64,000 bases of DNA, from NCBI RefSeq assembly GCF_030538595.1, contig NZ_JAUNTS010000007.1, positions 1 through 64,000 on the forward strand. The letters run 5' to 3'. Positions within the stretch are counted from its first letter, which is position 1. Each line of letters opens with the position of its first letter. Under the pieces are notes generated by a model that was given only the letters and a program-made list of their open reading frames with translations, made no database searches and was not told the DNA's origin. Source of the stretch: Kocuria sp. GTDB lineage: Bacteria; Actinomycetota; Actinomycetes; Actinomycetales; Micrococcaceae. Made by a program: the position numbers and the translations under genes. Of this stretch, positions 9,522-19,156 are shown piece by piece.

Positions 9522-10508
9522 TCAGCCGCAGAACTCCTGCTCCATCTCATCTCCGCGATTGGCCGATGCCGCCACAGCATCCGCCACCAACTGCTCGATC
9601 CCACCGTCCAGGAAGGTGTTGATCGCCCGTTCGGTGGTGCCGTTGGGGCTGGTCACGGCTTTGCGCAAGGATTCGGCGTCGGCATCTTCCGGGGAGAGCA
9701 GCACACCGGCGCCGCTCACGGTTTCCTTGGCCAGGACACGGGCCACATCCGCATCCAGCCCCAACCTTTCGCCCGCCTTCTGCATCATCTCCGCCAGGAG
9801 GAACACATAGGCGGGCCCGGACCCGGAGACCCCGGTGACCGCACGTACCTGGGCTTCCTCCACGGTCACCACGGTGCCCACCTGGGAGAGAACTTCCCGC
9901 ACTGTCTCCAACTGCTCGGCGGACACGTGCTCTCCCGAGGTCACGGAAATCACCCCACGCCCCACCGACGACGGCGTATTGGGCATGGTCCGCACCACTG
10001 GTTGGCCATCACGCAGATGATCCGCCATGGCGGACAGTGTGATGCCCGCTGCCACGGAGGCCACCACGGCGGTGTGGGGTAGTGCTTCTGCGATCTCATC
10101 GCACAGCTCCAGAATGGCGTAAGGCTTGACCCCCAGCAGCACCAGGTCAGCCCCCTCCACCGCGCGGGCGTTGGCCGCCGAGTCAGACTCCGAGGCGAAA
10201 ACCTGCACCCCGGTGTCATCAGCCAATGCCTGTGCGGAGTCGGCTGATCGTGTGGTGGCCCGGACTCTCTCAGCGGGGACGCCGGAGGCCAGCACCCCCC
10301 GCAGGATGGCACCGTTCATGGAACCGGAACCCAGGAATGCGATCACCGGTCCGCCAGAACCGGATGCTCCGATTTCTGCTGCACCGGCTTCGGTCGCACC
10401 GGCTTCCGCGGCGCTGGTTTCAGGTGCATTGGCTTCTGCGGCACCGGTAGGGCCACTGTGCTCCGCTCCAGATTCAGATGGGGCGGCGTGGGTGGAGGCG
10501 TCAGTCAT
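9522..10508 (-). CDS. proC: Pyrroline-5-carboxylate reductase
   Basis: Last step of proline synthesis: NAD(P)H-dependent reduction of 1-pyrroline-5-carboxylate. The 328-residue chain has an atypical N-terminal extension of about 50 residues made almost only of Ala, Glu, Gly, Thr and Ser, followed by the Rossmann nucleotide-binding motif IAFLGSGSMNGAIL, the MPNTPSSVGRG motif and the C-terminal dimerisation domain (VTGVSGSGPAYVF, VTSPNGTTERAI). The start at 10508 has AAAGGA at good spacing; an in-frame ATG six codons earlier is less likely. The Ala-rich extension is encoded by short GC-rich repeats. Confidence 0.93.
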   Translation of the reverse strand: MTDASTHAAPSESGAEHSGPTGAAEANAPETSAAEAGATEAGAAEIGASGSGGPVIAFLGSGSMNGAILRGVLASGVPAERVRATTRSADSAQALADDTGVQVFASESDSAANARAVEGADLVLLGVKPYAILELCDEIAEALPHTAVVASVAAGITLSAMADHLRDGQPVVRTMPNTPSSVGRGVISVTSGEHVSAEQLETVREVLSQVGTVVTVEEAQVRAVTGVSGSGPAYVFLLAEMMQKAGERLGLDADVARVLAKETVSGAGVLLSPEDADAESLRKAVTSPNGTTERAINTFLDGGIEQLVADAVAASANRGDEMEQEFCG

Positions 10509-10559
10509 GGTGGTGTCCTTTCGCAAGTGCTTCAGCGTTCGGGTGTGCCAACCAGGCTC

Positions 10560-11423
10560 TCAGGCTCCCGCACTCTTACGGAAATGGGTGTGCGCAAAGT
10601 CCAGGGACTCAGCCAACATGGCATCACGCTGATCTTCAGACTTTGCCGAACGGGTGTTCACCTCCACACCGAGCACACCTTCCCAGTCCTGCTCGGCCAG
10701 ATAGCGCAGCGATTCCGCCACGGGCTGTTGCCCGTGGCCGGGCAACAGGTGCTCATCAGAGGTACCGCCGTCGTGACCGTCCGTGAGGTGAATGTGGCCC
10801 AGCCGCGGGCGTAGCTCCTTGATCGCGTCCAAGGAATTGACCTCAGCTATGGAGGCGTGGGAAAAATCCCAGGTCACCCAGTCGTAGTCGAATTTCCTGG
10901 GGTCCCAGTGGGGGCGGTACATCTGCATTTCCCGCCCGCCCACACGCCAGGGGTACATGTTTTCCACGGCAATGCGCACACCCGTGATCTCAAAAAGCCG
11001 GTGCACCCCTTCCACGAAGGAGCGGCCGTACTTGGGCTGCCAGGCAAATGGCGGGTGGGCCACCACCACTTCAGCACCCACCTGCTCCACCATCTTGGCA
11101 GCCATCTGAATCTTGGTCCACGGGCGGCCCCACACCTGCTGGGTGAAGAACAGCGTGGGAGCATGAATCGCAGAAATGGGCATTTGGTACTTCTGGGAAG
11201 CATCCAGCAGCTGGTGGGTCAGCTGGGTCATCCGCTGGTGGGTGACAAGCACCTCCACGGAGTCGTAACCCAGCTCGGAAGCCACTCGAAAAGTCTCCGG
11301 TGGCTCAGCCAGGAACAAGCAGCTGGTGGACAGCGCCACATGCGGGGTGGGCCCGGAGCTCTGCGCTGCATCCCCGCGCAGCCCAGGCTGGCGGTCCGGT
11401 GAATCGCTCGGTCCCTCTGTCAT
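10560..11423 (-). CDS. Sugar phosphate isomerase/epimerase family TIM-barrel protein
   Basis: A 287-residue AP-endonuclease-2/xylose-isomerase-like TIM barrel. Conserved metal-site features are seen in AIHAPT, VVVAHPPF, VENMYP, WDFSHASIAE and GHIHLTDG, giving the His/Glu/Asp/His set of the superfamily. It starts 1 nt after the ppx stop and so is in an operon with ppx; proC lies just downstream on the same strand. This ppx-isomerase-proC order is common in actinobacteria. The substrate is unknown. Confidence 0.85.
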   Translation of the reverse strand: MTEGPSDSPDRQPGLRGDAAQSSGPTPHVALSTSCLFLAEPPETFRVASELGYDSVEVLVTHQRMTQLTHQLLDASQKYQMPISAIHAPTLFFTQQVWGRPWTKIQMAAKMVEQVGAEVVVAHPPFAWQPKYGRSFVEGVHRLFEITGVRIAVENMYPWRVGGREMQMYRPHWDPRKFDYDWVTWDFSHASIAEVNSLDAIKELRPRLGHIHLTDGHDGGTSDEHLLPGHGQQPVAESLRYLAEQDWEGVLGVEVNTRSAKSEDQRDAMLAESLDFAHTHFRKSAGA

Positions 11424-11424
11424 C

Positions 11425-12405
11425 TCAAACCGCCTTCCCCGTGATCTCCGACGGCCGGTTCAGCACCACATCCGGGTCCACGTGCAGCCGGTCCAGCCTG
11501 CGCAGAATCACTCCTTCGCGCAGCGCCCACGGGCAGATCTGCACGGTTTCCACTCCCAGCATGGACATTGCACTTTCGGCCACAATGCCCGCGGCCAACA
11601 TCTGAGCCGCGCGGTTCACGGACACTCCGGGGAGTTCAGCGCGCTCGGTGGCGGTCATGGCCTCCATTCGCCGGGTCCACAACCGCAAGTCCTCCAGGTG
11701 CATGGGCCTCGGTACGTAGGGCCCCTCCCCCTTGGGTGCCGCCCCACAGATGCGCGCCAACGACCGGAAGGACTTGGAGGTACCCGCGGTCAGCGTGGGT
11801 ACCCCCACCGCGCCGATGGTTTCCACAGCCGGAGCCAGCACTTTCGCCACGTGCTGGCGGAGGCGCTTGGTCTCCGACGGCAGGGCCGCCTCCCCGTGGA
11901 TGAGCCGCCGGGTCAGTCGCGCGGCCCCCAACGGGACGGACACGGCAGCAGCCGGTAGACCGTTGTCCCCGATTGCCATTTCAAAGGACCCACCACCAAT
12001 GTCCAGGTCCAGAATCCGACCGGCACTCCACCCGAACCAGCGCCGTACCGCGGAAAACGTCACCGCCGCTTCCTGGTCCCCGGAAATCTCGATCAGATTC
12101 ACCCCGGAGTGGGACTGCACATGCTCCAGGACTGCATCACCGTTACCGGCCTCCCGAATGGCTGAGGTGGCAAAGGCCAGGAGGTCTTCGGCGTCGTTCT
12201 CCGCGGCAAAATCCCGGGCCTCCGTCACAAAGGCGGTCAGGGCGTCACGCCCCTCGGGGCTGATGTTGCCCGCCGCATCCAGGTAGCGCACCAGTCGCAG
12301 ATCAGTTTTGTGGGACGCGTATGGCACGGGCTGCGATCCCGGGTAAACATCCAGCAGCAGAAGGTGAACGGTATTGGACCCGACGTCCAGAACTCCCAAA
12401 CGCAT
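11425..12405 (-). CDS. Ppx/GppA family exopolyphosphatase/guanosine pentaphosphatase
   Basis: A 326-residue ASKHA-fold phosphatase: phosphate-1 motif VLDVGSNTVHL near residue 5, phosphate-2 motif DLDIGGGSFEM near residue 138, and the adenosine-type TAGTSKSFRSLA region. Family members release terminal phosphate from polyphosphate or convert pppGpp to ppGpp. The protein has only the catalytic core and lacks the C-terminal HD-like domain of E. coli Ppx, like the short actinobacterial forms. The ATG follows GAGGTGG. It heads an operon with the isomerase gene and lies directly downstream of topA. Confidence 0.9.
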   Translation of the reverse strand: MRLGVLDVGSNTVHLLLLDVYPGSQPVPYASHKTDLRLVRYLDAAGNISPEGRDALTAFVTEARDFAAENDAEDLLAFATSAIREAGNGDAVLEHVQSHSGVNLIEISGDQEAAVTFSAVRRWFGWSAGRILDLDIGGGSFEMAIGDNGLPAAAVSVPLGAARLTRRLIHGEAALPSETKRLRQHVAKVLAPAVETIGAVGVPTLTAGTSKSFRSLARICGAAPKGEGPYVPRPMHLEDLRLWTRRMEAMTATERAELPGVSVNRAAQMLAAGIVAESAMSMLGVETVQICPWALREGVILRRLDRLHVDPDVVLNRPSEITGKAV

Positions 12406-12414
12406 GGGGCCACC

Positions 12415-15231
12415 TCAGACTTTCGTGGACGCGGAACGCTTCCGGGTGGTGGTCCCGGCTTTCTTGCGCGTGGCGGACTTTGTCCCGGACTTGGCCCGCG
12501 ACGACGACGCCCGCCCCGCCTTCTTGGGAGCCGGACCCTTGGCGCGCTTCTCCGAGAGCAACTGGCTGGCCCGCTCAGGAGTCATCTGCTCCACAGTTTC
12601 GGAGCGCGGCACAGTCACGTTGGTTTCACCGTCGGTGATGTATTCACCGAACCGGCCTTCCTTGATGATCATGGGACGCTCGGTGATGGGGTCCGTTCCC
12701 AGATCTTTCAGGGGAGGTTTGGCGGCGCCGCGGCCGCGCTGCTTGGGCAGGGCGTAGATCCGCTGCGCCTCCTCCACGGTGATCCCAAAGATCTGGTCCT
12801 CGGAAGTCAGCGAGCGCGAATCCGATCCCTTTTTCAGATACGGACCGTAGCGGCCGTTCTGGGCGGTGATCATCTCCCCGTCCTTGTCCGCCCCCACTTC
12901 CCGGGGCAAGGACAGCAGTTTCAGGGCATCGTCCAGGGTCAGTTCCTGCATGTCCATGGACTGGAACAGCGACGCCGTCCGCGGCTTGGGTTTTTCAATT
13001 TTCTTGGGCTTGGGATTGCCGTTCTTGTAGTACTCGGTGGGAATGGCATCCAGCTCTTCCTGAGTGGGCTCGGGGATGACCTCCGAAACATAGGGCCCGT
13101 AGCGGCCGTCCTTGACCACAATGGTGCGTCCGGTCTGGGGGTCGCTGCCCAGCTCACGACCATCTGCCCGGCCAATTTCCATGAGTTCGGCAACCTTCTC
13201 AGGGGTCAACTCATCCGGGGCCAGTGATTCCGGGACATTGGCACGGACCGGATCAGTGACCTCCCCGGTTTCCTCATCCACGGAGCCACCGGTTTCCAGG
13301 TAGGGGCCGTATTTGCCCACCCGCAGTGTGATGTCATCCGTGAGTTTGATGGAGTTCAAAGCCCGGGCGTCAATGTCACCCAGGTCATCCACGATTGGTT
13401 TGAGTCCGTTGTCCGTTCCTTCTTCACCGAAGTAGAACCGTTGCAGCCACTCCTGGCGGTCCTGCTCACCGCGGGAGATGCGGTCCAGGCCCTCTTCCAT
13501 TTCCGCCGTGAAGTCGTAATCCACGTAGTCGGAGAAGTGTTCTTCCAATAGCCGCACCACGGAGAAGGCGGTCCAGGACGGGATCAGCGCGGTGCCGCGG
13601 ACCTTGACGTAGCCGCGGTCCACAATCGTGGAAATCACAGCTGCGTAGGTGGATGGACGGCCGATTCCCATTTCATCCATGGCCGCCACCAGGGAGGCTT
13701 CCGTGTAGCGGGCCGGCGGGCGGGTGGAGTGTCCGTCAGCGGTCACCTCCGCAGCTTCCAGGGAGTCGCCTTCCTCCATCTGAGGCAGGCGCTTGTCCCC
13801 CCGGCCGCCCTTGCCGGACTCCGTATCCCCGTCCTTGCTGGTGTCCTTGGCCTCCTGGTAGGCGGAGAGGAATCCCGGGAAGGTGATCACGGTGCCGGAG
13901 GCGGTGAACTCGGCAACCCGGCCATCCGTTGCGGTGGCCCCGAGCCGCACGGTGGCGGTGAATCCCTTGGCATCTGCCATTTGGGAGGCCACGGTGCGCT
14001 GCCAGATCAGTTCGTAGAGCTTGAACTCATCCGCGGACAGAGACTTACGCACCTGGTCCGGGGTCCGGAAGGAGTCACCGGCGGGCCGGATGGCTTCGTG
14101 TGCTTCCTGCGCGTTCTTGGATTTGGAGGCGTAGCTGCGCGGTGAATCCGGCACGTAGTCCGCGCCCCACAACTCCTTGACCTGACGACGCGCTGCGTTC
14201 ACAGCCTGCGTGGACAAGGCCACGGAGTCGGTACGCATGTAGGTGATGTAGCCGTTTTCGTACAACCGCTGAGCCACCTGCATGGTCGAACGGGCCGAAA
14301 AATGCAGTTTCCGCGCAGCATCCTGTTGCAGCGTGGACGTGGTGAACGGTGCCTTGGGCCGGGAAACATACGGCTTGGTCTCCTGGGAGACCACGGTGAA
14401 GGCAGCCTCAGCCAGACCTTGGGCCAGGGAGGTGGCTTCCTGCTCGCCCAGATGCACCAGCGTGCCGGGTTTCTTCAGGGCGCCGTCGTCGTTGAAATCC
14501 TTGCCGCCGGCCACTTTCTTGCCATCCACGGTGACCAACCGGGCGCCAAAAGTGGCTCCCGAATCCGGCCCGGTGGTACAGGTGAACTGGCCGCTGAGAT
14601 CCCAGTAATCGGCGGGGACAAACGCCATCCGCTCGCGTTCGCGCTGGACCACCATGCGGGTGGCCACGGACTGGACACGACCAGCGGAGAGTCCGGAGGA
14701 GACTTTGCGCCACAGCACCGGAGAAATTTCGTAGCCATAGAGACGATCCAGCACACGCCGCGTCTCCTGGGCGTCCACCAAGTCCTGGTCCAGCTCCCGC
14801 AGTTCACCAAAGGCGCGCTCAATGGCTTCCCGGGTGATTTCCGGGAAGGTCATGCGGTAGACCGGCACCTTGGGCTTGAGCACCTCATACAGGTGCCAGG
14901 CAATGGCTTCACCCTCACGGTCGCCGTCAGTGGCCAGATAGAGGGCATCACACTCTTTGAGCTTGCGCTTGAGCTCCGTGACCTTCTTCTTCTTGTCCGG
15001 ATTGACCACGTAGTACGGGTCAAATCCAGAGTCCACGTCCACGGCGAACTTGCCGTACGGGCCCTTCTTCATCTCCGTGGGCAGCTCCGAGGGCTGCGGG
15101 AGATCACGAATGTGCCCCATGGAGGAATCCACTTCATAGGCATCACCCAGGTACCCCGCAATAGTCTTGACCTTAGACGGGGATTCCACGATGAGCAGGC
15201 TCTTGCCTGTTCCCGTGTTCTTTGTGGCCAC
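12415..15231 (-). CDS. topA: DNA topoisomerase I
   Basis: A 938-residue type IA topoisomerase that relaxes negative supercoils. The Toprim domain begins at LLIVESPSKVKTI and contains the ATDGDREGEAIAWH acidic motif. The catalytic tyrosine is in YITYMRTDS (Y331). The C-terminal half carries four TopoI-C-like repeats marked by KYGPYLETG, RYGPYVSEV, RYGPYLKKG and RFGEYITDG, and the chain ends in a Lys/Arg/Ser/Ala tail of about 50 residues. The zinc-finger cysteines of the E. coli enzyme are absent, as in other actinobacteria. GTG start with a GAGGAG site. The 217 bp upstream contain no gene. Confidence 0.96.
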   Translation of the reverse strand: MATKNTGTGKSLLIVESPSKVKTIAGYLGDAYEVDSSMGHIRDLPQPSELPTEMKKGPYGKFAVDVDSGFDPYYVVNPDKKKKVTELKRKLKECDALYLATDGDREGEAIAWHLYEVLKPKVPVYRMTFPEITREAIERAFGELRELDQDLVDAQETRRVLDRLYGYEISPVLWRKVSSGLSAGRVQSVATRMVVQRERERMAFVPADYWDLSGQFTCTTGPDSGATFGARLVTVDGKKVAGGKDFNDDGALKKPGTLVHLGEQEATSLAQGLAEAAFTVVSQETKPYVSRPKAPFTTSTLQQDAARKLHFSARSTMQVAQRLYENGYITYMRTDSVALSTQAVNAARRQVKELWGADYVPDSPRSYASKSKNAQEAHEAIRPAGDSFRTPDQVRKSLSADEFKLYELIWQRTVASQMADAKGFTATVRLGATATDGRVAEFTASGTVITFPGFLSAYQEAKDTSKDGDTESGKGGRGDKRLPQMEEGDSLEAAEVTADGHSTRPPARYTEASLVAAMDEMGIGRPSTYAAVISTIVDRGYVKVRGTALIPSWTAFSVVRLLEEHFSDYVDYDFTAEMEEGLDRISRGEQDRQEWLQRFYFGEEGTDNGLKPIVDDLGDIDARALNSIKLTDDITLRVGKYGPYLETGGSVDEETGEVTDPVRANVPESLAPDELTPEKVAELMEIGRADGRELGSDPQTGRTIVVKDGRYGPYVSEVIPEPTQEELDAIPTEYYKNGNPKPKKIEKPKPRTASLFQSMDMQELTLDDALKLLSLPREVGADKDGEMITAQNGRYGPYLKKGSDSRSLTSEDQIFGITVEEAQRIYALPKQRGRGAAKPPLKDLGTDPITERPMIIKEGRFGEYITDGETNVTVPRSETVEQMTPERASQLLSEKRAKGPAPKKAGRASSSRAKSGTKSATRKKAGTTTRKRSASTKV

Positions 15232-15448
15232 AGTCTCTCCTCAGCCTTTCCTGGGCGGGTTCATGGTGCAGTGCTCACAGTGCATGAGTTCACGGCGCGG
15301 TGATCACACCGTAACTTCCCCACCTTAACCGCACGCCGAACCTCCCGTACGCGCACCATCAAGGGGAACCCGCACCTTACCGCGTACTGGCGGTCCGGCC
15401 TGGAGGTTCAGGAACGCGGCCGGGAGACACGGCCGTGCCAAGGGTGGG

Positions 15449-15913
15449 TCAGTCTTCGTCCTCAGCGGATTCTGCGGTGGCTCCCTCTGCAGTGGAGGCT
15501 GAAATGGGGAAAGCCCGCCCGGAGACCTGCTCGGGTTCAATCACCACAAAATAGGGTTTGAAGGAACGCACCCACGGGCGCAGGTTCAGACCTTCGGCCA
15601 TCTCGAACTCGGGGCCGTCCTCAATCCGGCGGGCGCGTCCGTGGACCACCACAGAGGTGACTTCCTGGTGGTCGTCATCCAGGCGCACTTTCCGGTCAGC
15701 CTCAAAGGCCACGTGATTGTTGATGACCAGGGAGGCCAGCTTGGAACCCTGAGCGGTGCGGAACCACAGCTTGCGCTGATGGACCACAAAGTTCACGGGG
15801 AAAATGTCCACCACCCCGCCCACCACAACGGCCAGTCGCCCAAACGGCTCCGAGTCCAGCAGCTCCCAGGCTTCATCACGGGTCAATTCGCGGTATCGGT
15901 TCTCGGTGCTCAT
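15449..15913 (-). CDS. Pyridoxamine 5'-phosphate oxidase-fold (FMN-binding) family protein, copy 1
   Basis: A 154-residue split-barrel protein. PFGRLAVVVGGVVDIFPVNFV and KLWFRTAQGSKLA mark the flavin-binding split barrel of small PPOX-like proteins. Relatives bind FMN, F420 or heme, so the cofactor is not certain. The C-terminus is acidic. It is a clear paralog of the gene at 18689-19144; the two share the MST start and the same AAGAAT-N6-ATG upstream layout, and they bracket the trhO-methyltransferase operon. Confidence 0.75.
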   Translation of the reverse strand: MSTENRYRELTRDEAWELLDSEPFGRLAVVVGGVVDIFPVNFVVHQRKLWFRTAQGSKLASLVINNHVAFEADRKVRLDDDHQEVTSVVVHGRARRIEDGPEFEMAEGLNLRPWVRSFKPYFVVIEPEQVSGRAFPISASTAEGATAESAEDED

Positions 15914-15919
15914 GGGCCC

Positions 15920-15925
15920 ATTCTT
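15920..15925 (-). promoter_or_regulatory. Putative leaderless -10 box of PPOX-like copy 1
   Basis: AAGAAT lies 6 nt before the ATG on the minus strand. The paralog at 19144 has the identical AAGAAT-N6-ATG arrangement. Confidence 0.35.
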
Positions 15926-15989
15926 TCACCACCGGACCCACCCCGGTCAGCCCCCGAGGCGCAGTTGAGGATATGTTGCGCGCATCCCC

Positions 15990-17717
15990 TCAGTCGGCTT
16001 GCAAAAAGCCGTCGATCAGCAGGTGCCGGGTTTCAGCCAACACAGCTTGGGCCTCCTCCGATGACTCCGCGCCCTGACCCTCCGGGGCTTCCCATTCCAG
16101 CAGCGCGGCCAGGGCACTCACGATCTGAGCCACGGAGAGTTCGCCGTCACAAGCTCCTACCAGCCCGGCCGTGGCCGAGGTCAACACGGCTGTTCGCTGC
16201 ATCCCTGCACCTTGACGCAGCAGGATGACGGAGGGGTCTGGCGCACCGGGACGCCCGTGGCGTTCCTCCGTCACATGCTCCGGAACGCTCAGATGGAGAT
16301 CCACCCACCGCTGCCCCAACGCGTCCAGGACATTCTGACGCTCCACGGTGGCCGCCGTGACCACTGCAATGGGCTGTTGCAGCGGGTGGGTGACTTCTTC
16401 ACAACGACGACGCCGCTGCCGCCCCTCTTCCGGAAACTCCATCCGCAGGTACCCAAAGCCCACAGCCTCAACATCCCGGGAGCTGAAATCCTCCAGGTAG
16501 GCACGGTAGGCGGCCTCATACCTGGAACGCTCCAGGTGTTCGGAAGCATCCCGCAGCCAGGTTTCCGCGTACTGTTCGGGGGTCTCGGTCTCCCGCTGGA
16601 TGAGCCAGGCATCCAAAACCTCTGGAATCCAGGAGGACACCCGCCGGGACCAGTTGGCAACCCCCTGTTCCCGCGGTATCTCCCAGTTGGCCAGCAGATG
16701 CGCTGTGGCGCCGGGGGCCATCACGGTGTGCAGGCTGCTGACCAGCTCGGCCACCAAGCTGTCGCCGGGTTTTCCAGCATCGCGGTAGGTGTAGCGATCC
16801 CCTGCACTTTCACCCGCGGTGCGTGGAGTGATCACGAACGGCGGGTTGGTGACCACCAGGTCAAACAGTTCACCGGCCACCGGCTCCAACAGTGATCCCT
16901 GGCGAAGGTCCACGCGGGCAGCCAGGTTGTGGGCATCCAGGCCAAGTGCCGGAGCATTGAGCATCAGATTGAATCGGGTGAAGGCCAGGGCGCGTTCGGA
17001 CAGGTCCGTGGCCACCACGTGCCGGGCGTGTTCCAACAGGTGAAACACCTGAATCCCGCAGCCGGTCCCGATGTCCAAGGCCCGTTCCACGGGCCTGCGT
17101 TCCGTGATCTGGGCCAGCGTCAGGGAGGCTCCGCCAATGCCCAGGACATGATCGTGGCGCAACGCCGCACCCGGACGTTGAAAGGCAGTCAGATCCGCTG
17201 CCACCCACAGGTCCAACCCGCTGTCCGAGGAGTGCAGATCAAGGTCAACAATCGAGCGAATCCACGCTCCGGCAGCGTCACCACCTCCTGCGGTGGTGAC
17301 TGGGCCCCGGTCTGTGTCTGTACCGGTGGCACCGTCTGCAGCGTCAGTTTCGGTGGTCGCGCCCACAGCTGTGCCCGGTAGGTATTCCACCAGGCCCAAT
17401 TCCGCCCATTTGGTCGGCTCCACCTGTGGCAACACGGCATGGAAGTCATGAGTGCTCAGAGGTCTGGCCAGTATGAACATGTGAATCAGTGCCGACAGGG
17501 CGTTCCAGGTTCCTGCGTCACGGTGCCCGTCCAGGGCAAGAAGAGCAGGAACTGCCTGATCGCGGCTCAACGCCTGAACTGCGGCATCCCCCAGGTGATG
17601 GCTCACGCCCTCCACCGTGAAGTCGGCAGCTTCCAAAACCTGGCGGAATGCCTCAATGGCGTCCGGGTCATCAGAGCGCGGCGCTGCGGGCACACGGCTG
17701 AAAGCAGCTGGGCTCAC
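15990..17717 (-). CDS. Class I SAM-dependent methyltransferase with N- and C-terminal extensions (DUF7059-type)
   Basis: About 575 residues. The central Rossmann domain has the SAM motif [15 protein letters not shown] and, at residues 291-294, the NPPF tetrad typical of enzymes that methylate exocyclic or amide nitrogens (RsmC/RlmG/PrmC type). It is preceded by a helical domain of about 160 residues and followed by a domain of about 250. The GTG at 17717 was chosen because it overlaps the trhO stop as GTGA and follows a strong GGAGGTGA site; a longer frame starting inside trhO lacks this. Translation is therefore coupled to trhO. Substrate unknown: rRNA, tRNA or protein. Confidence 0.85.
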   Translation of the reverse strand: MSPAAFSRVPAAPRSDDPDAIEAFRQVLEAADFTVEGVSHHLGDAAVQALSRDQAVPALLALDGHRDAGTWNALSALIHMFILARPLSTHDFHAVLPQVEPTKWAELGLVEYLPGTAVGATTETDAADGATGTDTDRGPVTTAGGGDAAGAWIRSIVDLDLHSSDSGLDLWVAADLTAFQRPGAALRHDHVLGIGGASLTLAQITERRPVERALDIGTGCGIQVFHLLEHARHVVATDLSERALAFTRFNLMLNAPALGLDAHNLAARVDLRQGSLLEPVAGELFDLVVTNPPFVITPRTAGESAGDRYTYRDAGKPGDSLVAELVSSLHTVMAPGATAHLLANWEIPREQGVANWSRRVSSWIPEVLDAWLIQRETETPEQYAETWLRDASEHLERSRYEAAYRAYLEDFSSRDVEAVGFGYLRMEFPEEGRQRRRRCEEVTHPLQQPIAVVTAATVERQNVLDALGQRWVDLHLSVPEHVTEERHGRPGAPDPSVILLRQGAGMQRTAVLTSATAGLVGACDGELSVAQIVSALAALLEWEAPEGQGAESSEEAQAVLAETRHLLIDGFLQAD

Positions 17718-18622
17718 GCGTTCACCTCCGGGTGGGCCGGGCGGCAACCTGCGGGGCAGGTCAATCCGGCGTCGTCGTGAATCCGATGGTGCTCCGGACA
17801 GGTCAGGAACCGGTGGTGGCAAGTGGGGTCCGAACAGTTCACGAAAGTCTTGGCGGGAGCGCCGCACACATCGCAGACACCGATCACGGCAGCTTGGTCG
17901 GAGAAGTCAATGGCTCCGCGGGCATCGAAAACCGCCAGCGACCCCTCCCACAGTCCCGAATCCTGGCGGGCTTCCCCGTACCGCACAATTCCGCCGTCCA
18001 GCTGGTAAACCTCCTGAAAGCCGCGCTGGATCATCAGTGCGGAGAGAAATTCGCAGCGGATACCGCCCGTGCAGTAAGTGACCACGGGTTTGTTCTTGAG
18101 GTCGTCATACCGCCCGGATTCCAGTTCCCGGACAAAGTCATGCGTGGTCTCCACCTGCGGGACCACAGCGTCCTTGAACTTCCCGATCCGAGCTTCCCAG
18201 GAGTTACGGCCGTCAAAGAACACCAAGTCATCCCGGGATTCCGCCAGCTGGTCCAGCTCTTGCGGGGTGATGTGGGTGCCGCCACCCACTACGCCGTCGT
18301 GATTGACCTGGACCTCCCCGGGTGCGCCGAATGCCACCAATTCATCCCGGACTTTCACGGACAGTCGGGGAAAGTCTTGGGCCGAACCGTCAGACCATTT
18401 CAAGTCCATCCCCCGGAACCCGGGGTAGGACCGGGTGATCTTGGCGTACTGCTTGAGGGCATTGACCTCCCCGCCCACGGTCCCGTTGAGACCTTCCGGG
18501 GAGACCAAGATGCGCCCGCGTAGCCCCAGGCGTTCACACAGTGCGCGCTGCCACAGGGCAATGGCTTGGGGGTCAGGCAACGGGGTCAAGCTGTAGTACA
18601 GGAGAATGCGATTCACAGACAC
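17714..18622 (-). CDS. trhO: tRNA uridine(34) hydroxylase, rhodanese-like
   Basis: A 302-residue YceA/TrhO protein. The N-terminal acylphosphatase-like domain is followed by a rhodanese domain with active loop YCTGGIRCE (C184, second Cys C190), and then by a Cys-rich C-terminal segment ([14 protein letters not shown] and later C/H residues) that may bind zinc. Family members hydroxylate U34 of certain tRNAs to 5-hydroxyuridine with O2. The GTG start has a TACCCT box 6 nt upstream and no Shine-Dalgarno, suggesting a leaderless message. The downstream methyltransferase overlaps by 4 bp. Confidence 0.92.
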   Translation of the reverse strand: MSVNRILLYYSLTPLPDPQAIALWQRALCERLGLRGRILVSPEGLNGTVGGEVNALKQYAKITRSYPGFRGMDLKWSDGSAQDFPRLSVKVRDELVAFGAPGEVQVNHDGVVGGGTHITPQELDQLAESRDDLVFFDGRNSWEARIGKFKDAVVPQVETTHDFVRELESGRYDDLKNKPVVTYCTGGIRCEFLSALMIQRGFQEVYQLDGGIVRYGEARQDSGLWEGSLAVFDARGAIDFSDQAAVIGVCDVCGAPAKTFVNCSDPTCHHRFLTCPEHHRIHDDAGLTCPAGCRPAHPEVNA

Positions 18623-18628
18623 GGCACC

Positions 18629-18634
18629 AGGGTA
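18629..18634 (-). promoter_or_regulatory. Putative leaderless -10 box of trhO
   Basis: TACCCT lies 6 nt before the GTG start on the minus strand; no Shine-Dalgarno sequence is evident. Confidence 0.4.
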
Positions 18635-18688
18635 GCCGCGCGGTAGTACACGCCGGTGCCGCGGTCATTGCAGACCTGCCCCAGCCAC

Positions 18689-19144
18689 CTACCCCAGGCG
18701 AAAGCTGCGCCCCGTGACCCGGGTAGGTTCAATCTCCACGAACTCGATCTTCTCCGTGTCCAACCACGGTTTGAGATCCAGTGACTGCGCAAATTCCAGC
18801 TCGGCGGCCTCCGTGAGCTGACGGGCGCTTCCACGCACCATCACCGACCACGCGGAGTCTCCGGCCACCCGGTCAATTTCCAGGGCCACCTTGCCCGTCA
18901 GGGTGAGGCGGAACAGCTTGGCCCCGCGAGCGGTACGGAAGTACAACTTGCGGTTGGCTGCCACAAAATTGATGGGGGTGATCTCAATGTCTTCATCGTC
19001 CATGGTGGCCAGCCGACCAAACCGGGCGGCCTCCAAATACTCCCAGCACTGCTCGTCCGTCAGTGCGGCGCTGGCCGTGGATTGCTGGTGGGCATTGCTG
19101 TGATCCGGCAAGGGGCCTGGGTTCATCATGCTTCCGGTGCTCAT
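18689..19144 (-). CDS. Pyridoxamine 5'-phosphate oxidase-fold (FMN-binding) family protein, copy 2
   Basis: A 151-residue paralog of the protein at 15449-15913. Shared blocks are FGRLA, the I/V-P-I/V-NFVA/V segment, and KLYFRTARGAKLF against KLWFRTAQGSKLA. The C-terminal ESLDLKPW-type segment is also conserved (NLRPW in copy 1). The flavin-binding split barrel is predicted; the reaction is unknown. It lies upstream of trhO on the same strand with a 66-bp gap. Confidence 0.75.
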   Translation of the reverse strand: MSTGSMMNPGPLPDHSNAHQQSTASAALTDEQCWEYLEAARFGRLATMDDEDIEITPINFVAANRKLYFRTARGAKLFRLTLTGKVALEIDRVAGDSAWSVMVRGSARQLTEAAELEFAQSLDLKPWLDTEKIEFVEIEPTRVTGRSFRLG

Positions 19145-19150
19145 AGTTAG

Positions 19151-19156
19151 ATTCTT
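19151..19156 (-). promoter_or_regulatory. Putative leaderless -10 box of PPOX-like copy 2
   Basis: AAGAAT-N6-ATG on the minus strand, the same as at copy 1. It lies in the divergent region shared with the helicase gene. Confidence 0.35.
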
